Assembly: GCF_006345815.1 (NCBI RefSeq) | Contig: NZ_VCIG01000007.1 | Coordinates: 1-64,000, forward strand | Direction: 5' to 3' | Source: Ochrobactrum sp. CGA5 | GTDB taxonomy: Bacteria > Pseudomonadota > Alphaproteobacteria > Rhizobiales > Rhizobiaceae | DNA length: 64,000 bases | In this document: one piece after another, positions 1 through 6,042 of the stretch | Layout: every line of letters starts with the position of its first letter | How positions within the stretch are numbered: position 1 is the stretch's first letter | The notes under the pieces: generated by a model | The model's input: only the letters and a program-made list of their open reading frames with translations | What the model was told of the DNA's origin: nothing | Database searches by the model: none | Translations under genes and position numbers: made by a program

Positions 1-117
1 GAAACTGTCATGGCTCAACTGCCATCATGGTTCGAGCACTACAACAATCTTCACCCGCACAAGGCTTTAGGATATCAATCTCCACGAGAGTTCCTGAGCC
101 GAAATGCTCAATCCTGA
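1..117 (+). CDS. IS3-family transposase OrfB, C-terminal end
   Basis: An open frame enters from the left edge and stops at TGA 115-117, giving 38 residues. It contains WFEHYNNLHPHKALGY and SPREF, the usual C-terminal signature of the rve integrase core of IS3-family OrfB. The N-terminal part, including the DDE residues, lies outside the window. Whether the whole transposase is intact cannot be judged here. Confidence 0.85.
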   Translation, partial: ETVMAQLPSWFEHYNNLHPHKALGYQSPREFLSRNAQS

Positions 118-148
118 AAATGTCCGGTTTTTATGGGGCAACTCCACA
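1..148. mobile_element. IS3-family insertion sequence, right end
   Basis: After the transposase stop, the sequence at 121-148 read on the minus strand starts tggagttgccccataaaaac. This resembles the terminal inverted repeats of IS3-family elements (TGGA...GCCCC...AAAA). I place the IS end at about 146-148. The exact end and any target duplication need the left end, which is outside the window. Confidence 0.6.
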
Positions 149-156
149 TAAGTCTT

Positions 157-184
157 ACTATACGACAGCGCACTGTCGTATAGT
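157..184. promoter_or_regulatory. Perfect 12-bp inverted repeat, 4-nt loop
   Basis: actatacgacag at 157-168 and its exact complement at 173-184 flank cgca. It lies between the IS end and the first island gene. The arms have no T-run, so a terminator is unlikely; an operator or replication/transfer-protein site is possible. The surrounding 149-416 holds no convincing open frame. Confidence 0.5.
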
Positions 185-198
185 ATAGCTGCGCGACG

Positions 199-249
199 AT
201 GTTACAAACTGTCTATACTAACTGCATCAGCATGGATAGTTTGTAACAT
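199..249. promoter_or_regulatory. Spaced inverted repeat atgttacaaact / agtttgtaacat
   Basis: Exact 12-bp arms at 199-210 and 238-249 are separated by 27 bases. The half-site ttacaaact recurs at about 1884-1892, just upstream of the second promoter block, which suggests a shared DNA-binding protein. One of the island's small HTH proteins is a candidate ligand; that is inference. Confidence 0.45.
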
Positions 250-324
250 AATGGCCAAATTAGTGGAAATCGCCGCTCAATATCGAGCAAAGTCAACGCA
301 TTATTCCAAAAATAATTCTTAATT

Positions 325-392
325 TTTCCTATATTTACTATTGACGCAGACAAATTCCTCTCAAATACTATACATAGGATGACCAATTAAGG
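325..392 (+). promoter_or_regulatory. Promoter block P1 (copy 1 of a repeated promoter)
   Basis: The block has TTGACG at 341-346 and AATACT at 364-369 with 17-bp spacing, upstream of the 417 gene. It aligns without gaps to 1935-2000: tttcctatat-tac-attg and, 49 bases on, ataggatga. The conserved blocks at both ends suggest that more than the core promoter is preserved. Confidence 0.6.
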
Positions 393-416
393 TTACGTAA
401 GTATAGGAGAATTTAT

Positions 417-692
417 ATGTCAAATATTGAATTAAGCAATATCGAAGTCATCAACGAGGGCGGTGGTGACCACTACTATCGCGTTATTAATTTTCACGCA
501 CTTGGTGAGGATCGTCACGAATTTCTTGATGTAGATGGCGATCTCTGTCTCAGGGAAGATTCCCAGTTGTATGCAGATGACAGCTTAGATGCTGGTGATG
601 CGAAAAATATCCGCCAGCAGCTTATCGACTGGCTTGAAGCCAATCCCCAGTCTGATTTGACCGAAGAAGCAGTGTTGACCCCAACGCCTTAA
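417..692 (+). CDS. Small acidic protein of unknown function
   Basis: A 91-residue protein, strongly acidic, with no signal peptide or membrane segment. I do not recognise its family. The start is supported by AGGAG at 405-409, seven bases before ATG. It is preceded by promoter block P1 and followed by a stable hairpin at 707-731, so it may form its own transcript. The acidic character and small size would fit a DNA-mimic or inhibitor protein, but nothing in the sequence demonstrates that. Confidence 0.6.
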   Translation: MSNIELSNIEVINEGGGDHYYRVINFHALGEDRHEFLDVDGDLCLREDSQLYADDSLDAGDAKNIRQQLIDWLEANPQSDLTEEAVLTPTP

Positions 693-745
693 ATGCCTCG
701 CCCAAACCCCTTCTTTTGAAGCCAGAAGGGGTTTTAGAGGGGCAT
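693..745 (+). terminator. Conserved hairpin module H1
   Basis: Directly after the stop comes atgcctcgccca (693-704). A perfect stem ccccttct/agaagggg (707-714/724-731) follows with gtttt, then gaggggcat (737-745). The outer elements recur after the 2028 gene and partly after the 843 gene, while the inner stem differs. It is likely an intrinsic terminator or mRNA 3' stabiliser. Confidence 0.65.
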
Positions 746-842
746 CAAGCCACTCAATCGTTCGCCTGTATGGATAGACACTTGGAAGTCGGAAAACAGG
801 AGATTCAATAACGGTCACCTAAGCATTAGGAAGGAAAATATA

Positions 843-1280
843 ATGTCGAAAAATACTATTGGTAAAAATGGACTGAAGCTTGATCAAGTAGAGAAAATTG
901 AAGAGGCTTTAGCTGAGGTAAATGGGCGAGCTTCGACCTGGGTAATTGGCTCTCATGCGACAGTTTTAAAATCTGCCAATGAAGCAGAGCAGCAGTTTGA
1001 TGCTGTGCTTCTCCCGAAAACTTATCGCGTCGGTGCGATAGCTACGACATACGGCTATGCTCCTGGTCGCAGCTACAAATACGGTGTCGATAGCACTGAA
1101 GTCCAGTTTCGTCGATTTGCGGATGGCTGGCGGGTGATGAACGTGTCTCGTGTGAAGCTGTACCCAGCCGACTCTCGTGCGCGAAAAGTCAAAATTGCCA
1201 TTACCCCGCAACAGGCTGAAAAGATTAAAGAAATCACCATTAGTCGTTTTGCTTGCCAGCCTGAAAAACAGGCTGCCTAA
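843..1280 (+). CDS. Unknown 145-aa basic protein
   Basis: The start is supported by an AGGAAGGA-type Shine-Dalgarno just upstream (about 830-836). The protein is soluble and basic in its second half (RARKVKI, PQQAEKIKEI), with a tyrosine-rich middle (TTYGYAPGRSYKYG). I do not recognise the family. The stretch VQFRRFADGWRVMNVSRVKLYP could form a beta sheet. It sits between two conserved hairpin modules and before the first MYY-type HTH gene. Confidence 0.6.
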   Translation: MSKNTIGKNGLKLDQVEKIEEALAEVNGRASTWVIGSHATVLKSANEAEQQFDAVLLPKTYRVGAIATTYGYAPGRSYKYGVDSTEVQFRRFADGWRVMNVSRVKLYPADSRARKVKIAITPQQAEKIKEITISRFACQPEKQAA

Positions 1281-1314
1281 ATGCCTCGCCCAGCCCCTTC
1301 AATCAGGCAGGGGC
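1281..1314 (+). terminator. Conserved hairpin module H2
   Basis: The same atgcctcgccca string follows the stop codon (1281-1292). A stem gcccc/ggggc (1293-1297/1310-1314) comes next. The closing gaggggcat half seen in H1 and H3 is absent. There is no clear T-run, so termination may be weak and the next gene may be read through. Confidence 0.5.
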
Positions 1315-1344
1315 AACCATTTTCAGCACGAAAGGATTCCCAAT

Positions 1345-1584
1345 ATGTATTACGCAGACCGCCCCATATTCGCTACGACACCAGAGGAAAAAGTTTGGCG
1401 AAATGCCGAGTACCGTCGCCTCAGACGAGCCCTGTCACTATCGCGCCCATCACTTTCTGCTGTGACCGGTCTGTCCATTACAACCTTGAATCAAATTCCA
1501 TATCGCGACAAGGCCGTATCGCTTGCTGTGCTTGAGCGGATGCGGGAGGCGTTAGAAGAGCGTCGTCAGCGTCATGCTACATAA
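1345..1584 (+). CDS. Small HTH protein, MYY family copy A
   Basis: A 79-residue protein. I chose ATG 1345 because the related proteins at 1615 and 2319 also start MYY, and a purine-rich AAAGGA lies before it. Residues about 22-50 (YRRLRRALSLSRPSLSAVTG) read as an XRE-like helix-turn-helix: a helix, then LSAVTGLSITTLNQI as the recognition part. A basic C-terminal helix follows (LERMREALEERRQR). Two paralogues lie within 1 kb. It probably binds DNA as a regulator; the target is unknown, and palindromes nearby are candidates. Confidence 0.65.
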   Translation: MYYADRPIFATTPEEKVWRNAEYRRLRRALSLSRPSLSAVTGLSITTLNQIPYRDKAVSLAVLERMREALEERRQRHAT

Positions 1585-1603
1585 TTTCGTGTCGTCACAA
1601 AAA
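1582..1603. repeat. Near-palindrome Q1 after HTH copy A
   Basis: taatttcgtgtcgtcacaaaa begins at the stop codon of the HTH gene. It matches Q2 (2656-2677), at the same place after HTH copy C, apart from two substitutions. It may be an operator read by these HTH proteins or part of a duplicated module. Confidence 0.5.
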
Positions 1604-1614
1604 GGATTTCAAAA

Positions 1615-1881
1615 ATGTATTACACCGCCCGATCTCATTTGAAAGCACCGCCTCACTCCAGCGAAGCGAAATGGCGATGCAACGAGTTCAATTTCCTTCG
1701 CGAGTGCTTGGGTCTTTCATATTCCGAGCTTTCAAAAGTTGCGGGAGTGTCAACGCTCACACTTGTGAATAATTCATTCGTTTCTCAACCCCCAAATCTT
1801 ATGACTCTTGAACGCATGCGTCACGCGTTAGAGCAACGTCAGTCTGTCAACAAAGTATCGAAAAGCATAAATACGAAATAA
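1615..1881 (+). CDS. Small HTH protein, MYY family copy B
   Basis: An 88-residue paralogue of the 1345 and 2319 products. It shares the MYY start, a KWR.NEF..LR block, an HTH-like LSYSELSKVAGVSTLTLV and a C-terminal LERMRHALEQRQ helix. AAAGGA precedes the start. It is the most divergent copy and has a Lys/Ser-rich tail. It is likely a DNA-binding regulator of the island's small genes; this is inferred from fold only. Confidence 0.65.
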   Translation: MYYTARSHLKAPPHSSEAKWRCNEFNFLRECLGLSYSELSKVAGVSTLTLVNNSFVSQPPNLMTLERMRHALEQRQSVNKVSKSINTK

Positions 1882-1934
1882 TATTACAAACTAGAATAAA
1901 AATAAGCATCATAATCGCGATTTATTTTATCATA

Positions 1935-2000
1935 TTTCCTATATGTACCATTGCGCCGACAGAAATATGTAACAATAATATATATAGGATGATTAATAAA
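1935..2000 (+). promoter_or_regulatory. Promoter block P2 (copy 2 of a repeated promoter)
   Basis: It aligns gap-free with 325-390 at an offset of exactly 1610 bases. tttcctatat (1935-1944) and ataggatga (1984-1992) are identical. The -35-like TTGCGC is at 1951-1956 and the -10-like AATAAT at 1974-1979, 17 bp apart. It drives the 2028 gene. Confidence 0.6.
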
Positions 2001-2027
2001 GATCATTAAAACAAAAGGAATAATCAA

Positions 2028-2237
2028 ATGGAACAATTTATTGAACTATATTCTCAACTACCATTAGAAGCCAAAATTGGATATGGCGTCGTTGGCATCA
2101 TCGTCATTGCAATGATTATTGCAGTCCCGTTCGTTGTTTACTGCTCAATTCGCCTGCCAATTCTTGCCGCCGCCTGGGCAATCAACAAATTCAAATCCAA
2201 GCCGGACGACGACGACGACACACCCGCAGCCGTCTAA
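2028..2237 (+). CDS. Small single-pass membrane protein with acidic tail
   Basis: 69 residues. A hydrophobic segment spans about 17-40 (IGYGVVGIIVIAMIIAVPFV) and may extend to 50. A lysine cluster and then PDDDDDTPAAV follow at the C-terminus. AAAAGGAA precedes the start. I do not recognise the family; the size and shape resemble membrane-acting peptides or holin-like proteins, but also many uncharacterised island proteins. It lies in the second copy of the duplicated module, in the position held by the 417/843 genes in the first. Confidence 0.6.
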   Translation: MEQFIELYSQLPLEAKIGYGVVGIIVIAMIIAVPFVVYCSIRLPILAAAWAINKFKSKPDDDDDTPAAV

Positions 2238-2284
2238 TGCCTCGCCCAAAGTCTTCCAGAAACGGAAGGCTTTCAGAGGGGCAT
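2237..2284 (+). terminator. Conserved hairpin module H3
   Basis: atgcctcgccca (2237-2248, overlapping the last base of the stop) and gaggggcat (2276-2284) enclose a stem gtcttcc/ggaaggc (2251-2257/2264-2270, one G-T pair). The architecture is the same as H1, with an unrelated inner stem. Confidence 0.6.
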
Positions 2285-2318
2285 AACAACCAGAACCCTC
2301 AAAATGGAAGGAAATACA

Positions 2319-2657
2319 ATGTATTATTCACATAGACCGAAAGTCGCCAAAACGTTTGACGAGAAAGAATGGCGCGCTTTCGAATATCGGAAGTTGCGTC
2401 GACATCTCAGTCTTACGCAACGGGGAGTCGCTGAATTGACGGGCCTCTCTTACAATACTGTCCGTCAGTTACCGAGTCTTGAGCAAAACAGAATTCCGTC
2501 GCTTTACGTGCTAGAACTCATGCGCGCAGAGATCGAACGCAAGCCGTTTTATCAAAAAAATGGCTGGGAAGAATCCAAATCAAGCAACGAACGGGCGCTT
2601 GAAGCGCGTAAGAGATATGCAGCGCGATACGAAACGAGATCCACCCCCAGCGCCTAA
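2319..2657 (+). CDS. Small HTH protein, MYY family copy C
   Basis: 112 residues from ATG 2319, which has GGAAGGA just upstream and gives the MYY start shared with copies A and B. The segment YRKLRRHLSLTQRGVAEL followed by TGLSYNTVRQL fits an XRE-type HTH and is closest to copy A. It has an extra basic C-terminal tail of about 40 residues (ERALEARKRYAARYETR) that the other copies lack. Palindrome Q2 starts at its stop codon. Confidence 0.65.
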   Translation: MYYSHRPKVAKTFDEKEWRAFEYRKLRRHLSLTQRGVAELTGLSYNTVRQLPSLEQNRIPSLYVLELMRAEIERKPFYQKNGWEESKSSNERALEARKRYAARYETRSTPSA

Positions 2658-2677
2658 TTTCGTGACGTCACGAAAAC
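2656..2677. repeat. Palindrome Q2 after HTH copy C
   Basis: tttcgtgacgtcacgaaa (2659-2676) is a perfect 18-bp palindrome. The surrounding 22 bases match Q1 at 1582-1603. It lies between the HTH gene and the 2696 gene, where it could act as an operator for the latter. Confidence 0.55.
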
Positions 2678-2695
2678 CGCCAGAAAGGGGCCATC

Positions 2696-2929
2696 ATGGC
2701 AAACGCAATCTCAGCCACACGTGCCGCAAACAAACGCCTGAAATCGGCACTTATCGCCCGCGAAATAGCATCCAAAATCCATGACGAGGCCCGCATCTGG
2801 AAAATCGGAGCCGCATCGGAAGATGACAGACTTTGGGAACTGGCAACCCGCCTGAAACTTGACGACGCCATAGCGGAAGTCGCAACCGCCGAAGCCGAGG
2901 TGCGGCGAGCAATGCTGGCAAAATCCTGA
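2696..2929 (+). CDS. Unknown 77-aa alanine-rich helical protein
   Basis: The start ATG 2696 follows AAAGGGG. The sequence is almost wholly helical and rich in Ala, Glu and Lys (ALIAREIASKIHDEARIW; AIAEVATAEAEVRRAMLA), which suggests a coiled coil. No family is recognised. It lies directly behind palindrome Q2. Confidence 0.5.
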   Translation: MANAISATRAANKRLKSALIAREIASKIHDEARIWKIGAASEDDRLWELATRLKLDDAIAEVATAEAEVRRAMLAKS

Positions 2930-3020
2930 CAGCGACACATTGCAAATCCGGCATATCGGTTTCCGGTGTGCCAAATGCTCTTTGAAAATTCGACCTTCAT
3001 TTAGCTACTCTCGTCTTTTC

Positions 3021-3076
3021 TTTGCAAGTAGTCCGTGTTGCTGACAAGCAGCGGCCCGCGCCAAACTACTTGCAAA
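3021..3076. promoter_or_regulatory. Long inverted repeat with inner hairpin (candidate oriT or RNA)
   Basis: Exact 12-bp arms, tttgcaagtagt at 3021-3032 and its complement at 3065-3076, enclose 32 bases. That spacer has its own small gctg/cagc hairpin. The 2930-3143 gap has no gene. The structure could be an operator, an oriT-like site or the leader of the 32-residue peptide gene downstream. Confidence 0.45.
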
Positions 3077-3143
3077 TCGACGTTAGCAGCTTGTTTTTGG
3101 TCAGATTTTCAGACAGCATCAAACACAACTAAGGAGAACTAAC

Positions 3144-3242
3144 ATGGCTATTCACCCTTTCGCTCTCATCGTTGCCGCAAGCATCGCATTCTACCCAGTC
3201 GCTATCGTCGGCGGCCTCGTAATGACGGCTCTCGGTTACTAA
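3144..3242 (+). CDS. 32-residue hydrophobic peptide
   Basis: A short frame from ATG 3144 to TAA 3240-3242. A strong AAGGAG (3130-3135) lies at good spacing and an intrinsic terminator follows. The product MAIHPFALIVAASIAFYPVA continues IVGGLVMTALGY, one membrane-spanning helix. Shine-Dalgarno, stop and terminator together make it a believable small membrane protein gene. No family is recognised. Single-helix peptides of this size include type I toxins and membrane-complex accessory subunits; the sequence does not decide between them. Confidence 0.55.
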   Translation: MAIHPFALIVAASIAFYPVAIVGGLVMTALGY

Positions 3243-3266
3243 GTCGAGAGCCAGTTAGTTTCTAAT

Positions 3267-3294
3267 AAAAGGCCTTCAATTACGGGGGCTTTTT
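3267..3294. terminator. Intrinsic terminator after the small peptide gene
   Basis: A GC-rich imperfect stem (aaaaggcc at 3267-3274 with the G-run and ctttt ending 3294) followed by T's. It lies between convergent genes and may serve both strands. Confidence 0.55.
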
Positions 3295-3312
3295 GGTGTC
3301 TGGATTTCAATT

Positions 3313-3906
3313 CTACGAGCATATTGATCCAGTTCTGTATCGGAATACAAATTTTGCCCCATTAGCAGGCATGGGTGCTGGCTTGCATGCCGTCTTTTCT
3401 TCATCTTCGGGTTTTGGCTTCTCCGGCTCTGCCATTTCATCGACTTCAAAATTTTCCAACACGGAACCGCCGTATAATGCAAAATCTCGCGTAGAAAGAG
3501 CTACACCTAAAGCCAACAGAAAGCCGCCAGCGTCAATGTCCGCTTGCCGTACGGTGTAAGATCCCGTGCATGCGAATGAGCCACTAATTGGCAACCCAGA
3601 GCCGACGCTAGGGCAAGCGAGGCCGAAATCGACATTGCTATCGAACGAGCCGTCATTCCGCACTATGTCAGTTGCACCATAATCAACGCGAACATAATCC
3701 CCAGCCGGAATCGAACGTGTCAGGCCTGACACGTTGAAAGCAAACTCGATGACTTCGCCCGCTTTCCGAATTTTGCGGTCTGCGTGGCTGGTCAGAACGC
3801 CTTCAACGTTTGCATGCTGACTGTCATCAAACTGAATTTCTTCTGTATGTCCTTGTGTTGCGACGAATGCCGCAACAGCAGCGGTTATAAGTAAAACTCT
3901 AAACAT
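3313..3906 (-). CDS. Secreted protein with a DUF11/DUF7507-like domain
   Basis: 197 residues. The N-terminus MFRVLLITAAVAAFVATQGH is a typical signal peptide (cleavage near residue 20). Residues about 45-140 form a beta-rich domain whose end, CTGSYTVRQADIDAGG, is the hallmark ending of DUF11/DUF7507-type surface repeats. Cysteines at CPS and CTG could pair. The C-terminal third is Pro/Glu/Lys-rich (AEPEKPKPEDEEKT). It lies just downstream of the DotA/TraY-like gene on the same strand, separated by a terminator-like hairpin. I infer an exported or surface protein, possibly linked to mating or exclusion; function unproven. Confidence 0.6.
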   Translation of the reverse strand: MFRVLLITAAVAAFVATQGHTEEIQFDDSQHANVEGVLTSHADRKIRKAGEVIEFAFNVSGLTRSIPAGDYVRVDYGATDIVRNDGSFDSNVDFGLACPSVGSGLPISGSFACTGSYTVRQADIDAGGFLLALGVALSTRDFALYGGSVLENFEVDEMAEPEKPKPEDEEKTACKPAPMPANGAKFVFRYRTGSICS

Positions 3907-3934
3907 CTGATTTCCCCAGCGGCATCGCTAAATT

Positions 3935-3964
3935 TCCCCACCGCCGCCGCCATGACGGTGGGGA
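3935..3964 (-). terminator. Hairpin after the DotA/TraY-like gene
   Basis: Stem tccccaccg/cggtgggga (3935-3943/3956-3964). On the minus strand it is followed by aaatttag. It separates the DotA/TraY-like gene from the secreted protein gene. Confidence 0.5.
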
Positions 3965-3970
3965 CTTCTG

Positions 3971-6037
3971 TTAATTTGTTCTTGTTTTGTCGCCAATTGG
4001 CGCGCTTTTTACCGTGCGCTTGCCGCCGCCGTTTTCGCCTTCGCCGGAGCTGTCGCTCGATCCTTTTGGCGTTGGAATTTTCGGCAGGCCAGGCATTCCA
4101 CGTCCCATAGTCGCGGCTACTGCGGTAGCTGCTCCTAGTGCCATTCCCTTGTCGCCAAAATCGCTACCCTGACCACCGCCAGCCCACATGATCACGCGTT
4201 GCGGGATCGTCAAAATCTGGCTGAAAACGTGCATTGTGAGGTAAAGGGTCAAGAATGTAATCATCGCAAAGGATGTGATGAGCGCTGTAATTCCGACCGG
4301 ATAACCTCCCGTTTGGCTGTAAAATGCCTTAGCCCACAGGACTTCAACAGTGCCCACGACCATTGGCAGCAGCACGAATGAAGCGGCATAAGATAGGACA
4401 CCCAGAGCAGGCATTAGAAAGACCTGATAAATGATCTTCGAACCGAGTTCAGAGCCGCGATGCATAAATTCATCGCCGTCCATCTTCAGCCATGACAACG
4501 CCCAAACACCCAACTGGATTACAACTTCTATAAGCGCGATTAGCCACGTACTCGCGAAGATCATTATTGAGACAAAGGGGATGATCGGAAGCACGTAAGC
4601 GCGTAAAATTCCAACAGTTCCGAGCGAGCCAATTGGCAGAGACAACCAGATCATCGACCAGAGAGCGGCACCGTCCATTCCGCCAGCATCGCCCACCATC
4701 GAAAATGCCCCGATAATTGGTAAATAAGCAGCGGCAATCATCAATCCGGCAATCGTTATAAACCAATGTCCGGACTCGATCTGATCAAGAATTGGGTCGG
4801 ACTTTCGGATTTGATCAACTGTTGTGTCGCTGGCATCTTTTTTGCCTTTCGACATCGCCCATTCTTGCAACGGTCGCGAAAACTTATTGATAATTTTCGT
4901 TAGAATATTGCTGTCTTCGTCGGCGTTGAACGTCATTTCCTGCGAGCTAACTTCGATCTCAGCTTCTTCTGCTACGAGGGACAGGCGGAACGCCTTGATG
5001 GCTTCCTTCGCCGTCTCATACTTTCCTTGACCGTCCGCGTCTCGTTGCAACACGTTTCGAGTATGCTTTACGTCTGTCAGCGCAAGCACCTGCTGACTCT
5101 GTGTAGACAAGTTCACGAAATACATGCCAATCGCGATAAAACCCTGCTGTTTCAGGCTCGCTTTCAGCTTGTCGCGTATAGCTTGGCCTTCGCTCTCTGT
5201 GCTCAGGTCTTTCGCCACCGCTTTCATATTTTCAGTATCGTATTGATTTGCTAGCGATTTCACGCGATCCAGTAATTTCGGAAGCAGTCCGCTTTTCATA
5301 AATGCAACAGCATCCTGTTGCGATTTGATCCCGCGAGCCGTGTCAAAAAGGTGCGACGCAAAGGGCTTCACGTCTTTTCGCGCAGCGAGTACGATTTTGC
5401 CGATAGAAATCTGGCGTTGCACGTTTAAAGTTTGATGGCCTTCGAGCATCGGCATTGAAATCGTTCCGCAAGACCCCCATCGCCATTCTGTCGACTTGTC
5501 GTCGTGGTACCCCATCGCGGCAGTCGGCCCGATGAGTTCTAGCGAATTATCGTATGACTGCCAGAAATTTTTATAAGCAGCGCAAATCTCAGACTCATAG
5601 ATATCTAAAACCAGATTTATGCCGTTTTTCGTAGGCGGAACCATTGGCATTTTTTGAGCGCCGTCGAACCAAACATTTGCGATATTATCCGCAAAGTTTA
5701 TGCCAGCCCGTGCAACGACATCGCGTAAAAGATAATGCCCGCTCGCAAAACTCGCACCGAGCGGAATAAGCAATCCGAAGCCAACAAAAACGCGTAGCGG
5801 TGCCCAGATTTGGTGAAACTTATCGCCAAGAACTTTGCCAGTGTACGCGGAATGGACGATGCCCATAATCACCGCCCAGATGACTGCGAGCGCACCGAGG
5901 TAAACAAGCATAGAATTAAAAGCGCCGATTGCATAACCAAACGGCGTATTCACGTCTTGCGGGATTAGGGTCGTGACCCACGACCACGCAATATTGTGTT
6001 GTGATGGTTCTCTCAGGAGATCGGTGAAAATCGCCAT
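3971..6037 (-). CDS. DotA/TraY-family integral membrane protein
   Basis: 688 residues. The layout is that of the DotA/TraY family of type IVB secretion and IncI conjugation systems. Two N-terminal membrane helices lie at about 43-62 and 79-98. A large periplasmic region spans about 105-420. A C-terminal cluster of about five helices lies between 425 and 610, ending in IPQRVIMWAGGG, close to the family's IPxRVxxWxGG signature. A Gly/Ser-rich cytoplasmic tail follows. Known TraY of IncI plasmids is an inner-membrane mating-channel component and the target of entry exclusion by ExcA. No other IVB subunits (dotB, dotC, icmE and so on) are visible here, so it appears as an orphan. Confidence 0.75.
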   Translation of the reverse strand: MAIFTDLLREPSQHNIAWSWVTTLIPQDVNTPFGYAIGAFNSMLVYLGALAVIWAVIMGIVHSAYTGKVLGDKFHQIWAPLRVFVGFGLLIPLGASFASGHYLLRDVVARAGINFADNIANVWFDGAQKMPMVPPTKNGINLVLDIYESEICAAYKNFWQSYDNSLELIGPTAAMGYHDDKSTEWRWGSCGTISMPMLEGHQTLNVQRQISIGKIVLAARKDVKPFASHLFDTARGIKSQQDAVAFMKSGLLPKLLDRVKSLANQYDTENMKAVAKDLSTESEGQAIRDKLKASLKQQGFIAIGMYFVNLSTQSQQVLALTDVKHTRNVLQRDADGQGKYETAKEAIKAFRLSLVAEEAEIEVSSQEMTFNADEDSNILTKIINKFSRPLQEWAMSKGKKDASDTTVDQIRKSDPILDQIESGHWFITIAGLMIAAAYLPIIGAFSMVGDAGGMDGAALWSMIWLSLPIGSLGTVGILRAYVLPIIPFVSIMIFASTWLIALIEVVIQLGVWALSWLKMDGDEFMHRGSELGSKIIYQVFLMPALGVLSYAASFVLLPMVVGTVEVLWAKAFYSQTGGYPVGITALITSFAMITFLTLYLTMHVFSQILTIPQRVIMWAGGGQGSDFGDKGMALGAATAVAATMGRGMPGLPKIPTPKGSSDSSGEGENGGGKRTVKSAPIGDKTRTN

Positions 6038-6042
6038 TTCAC

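Noticed and set aside
417-1280. Toxin-antitoxin pair for the 417 and 843 genes
   Set aside because: They are separated by 150 bases and a terminator-like hairpin and do not resemble known toxin or antitoxin families; not enough to call.
693-2284. Integron-type attC sites for the repeated hairpins
   Set aside because: No GTTRRRY/RYYYAAC core sites and no integrase; the conserved part is atgcctcgccca, not an attC signature.
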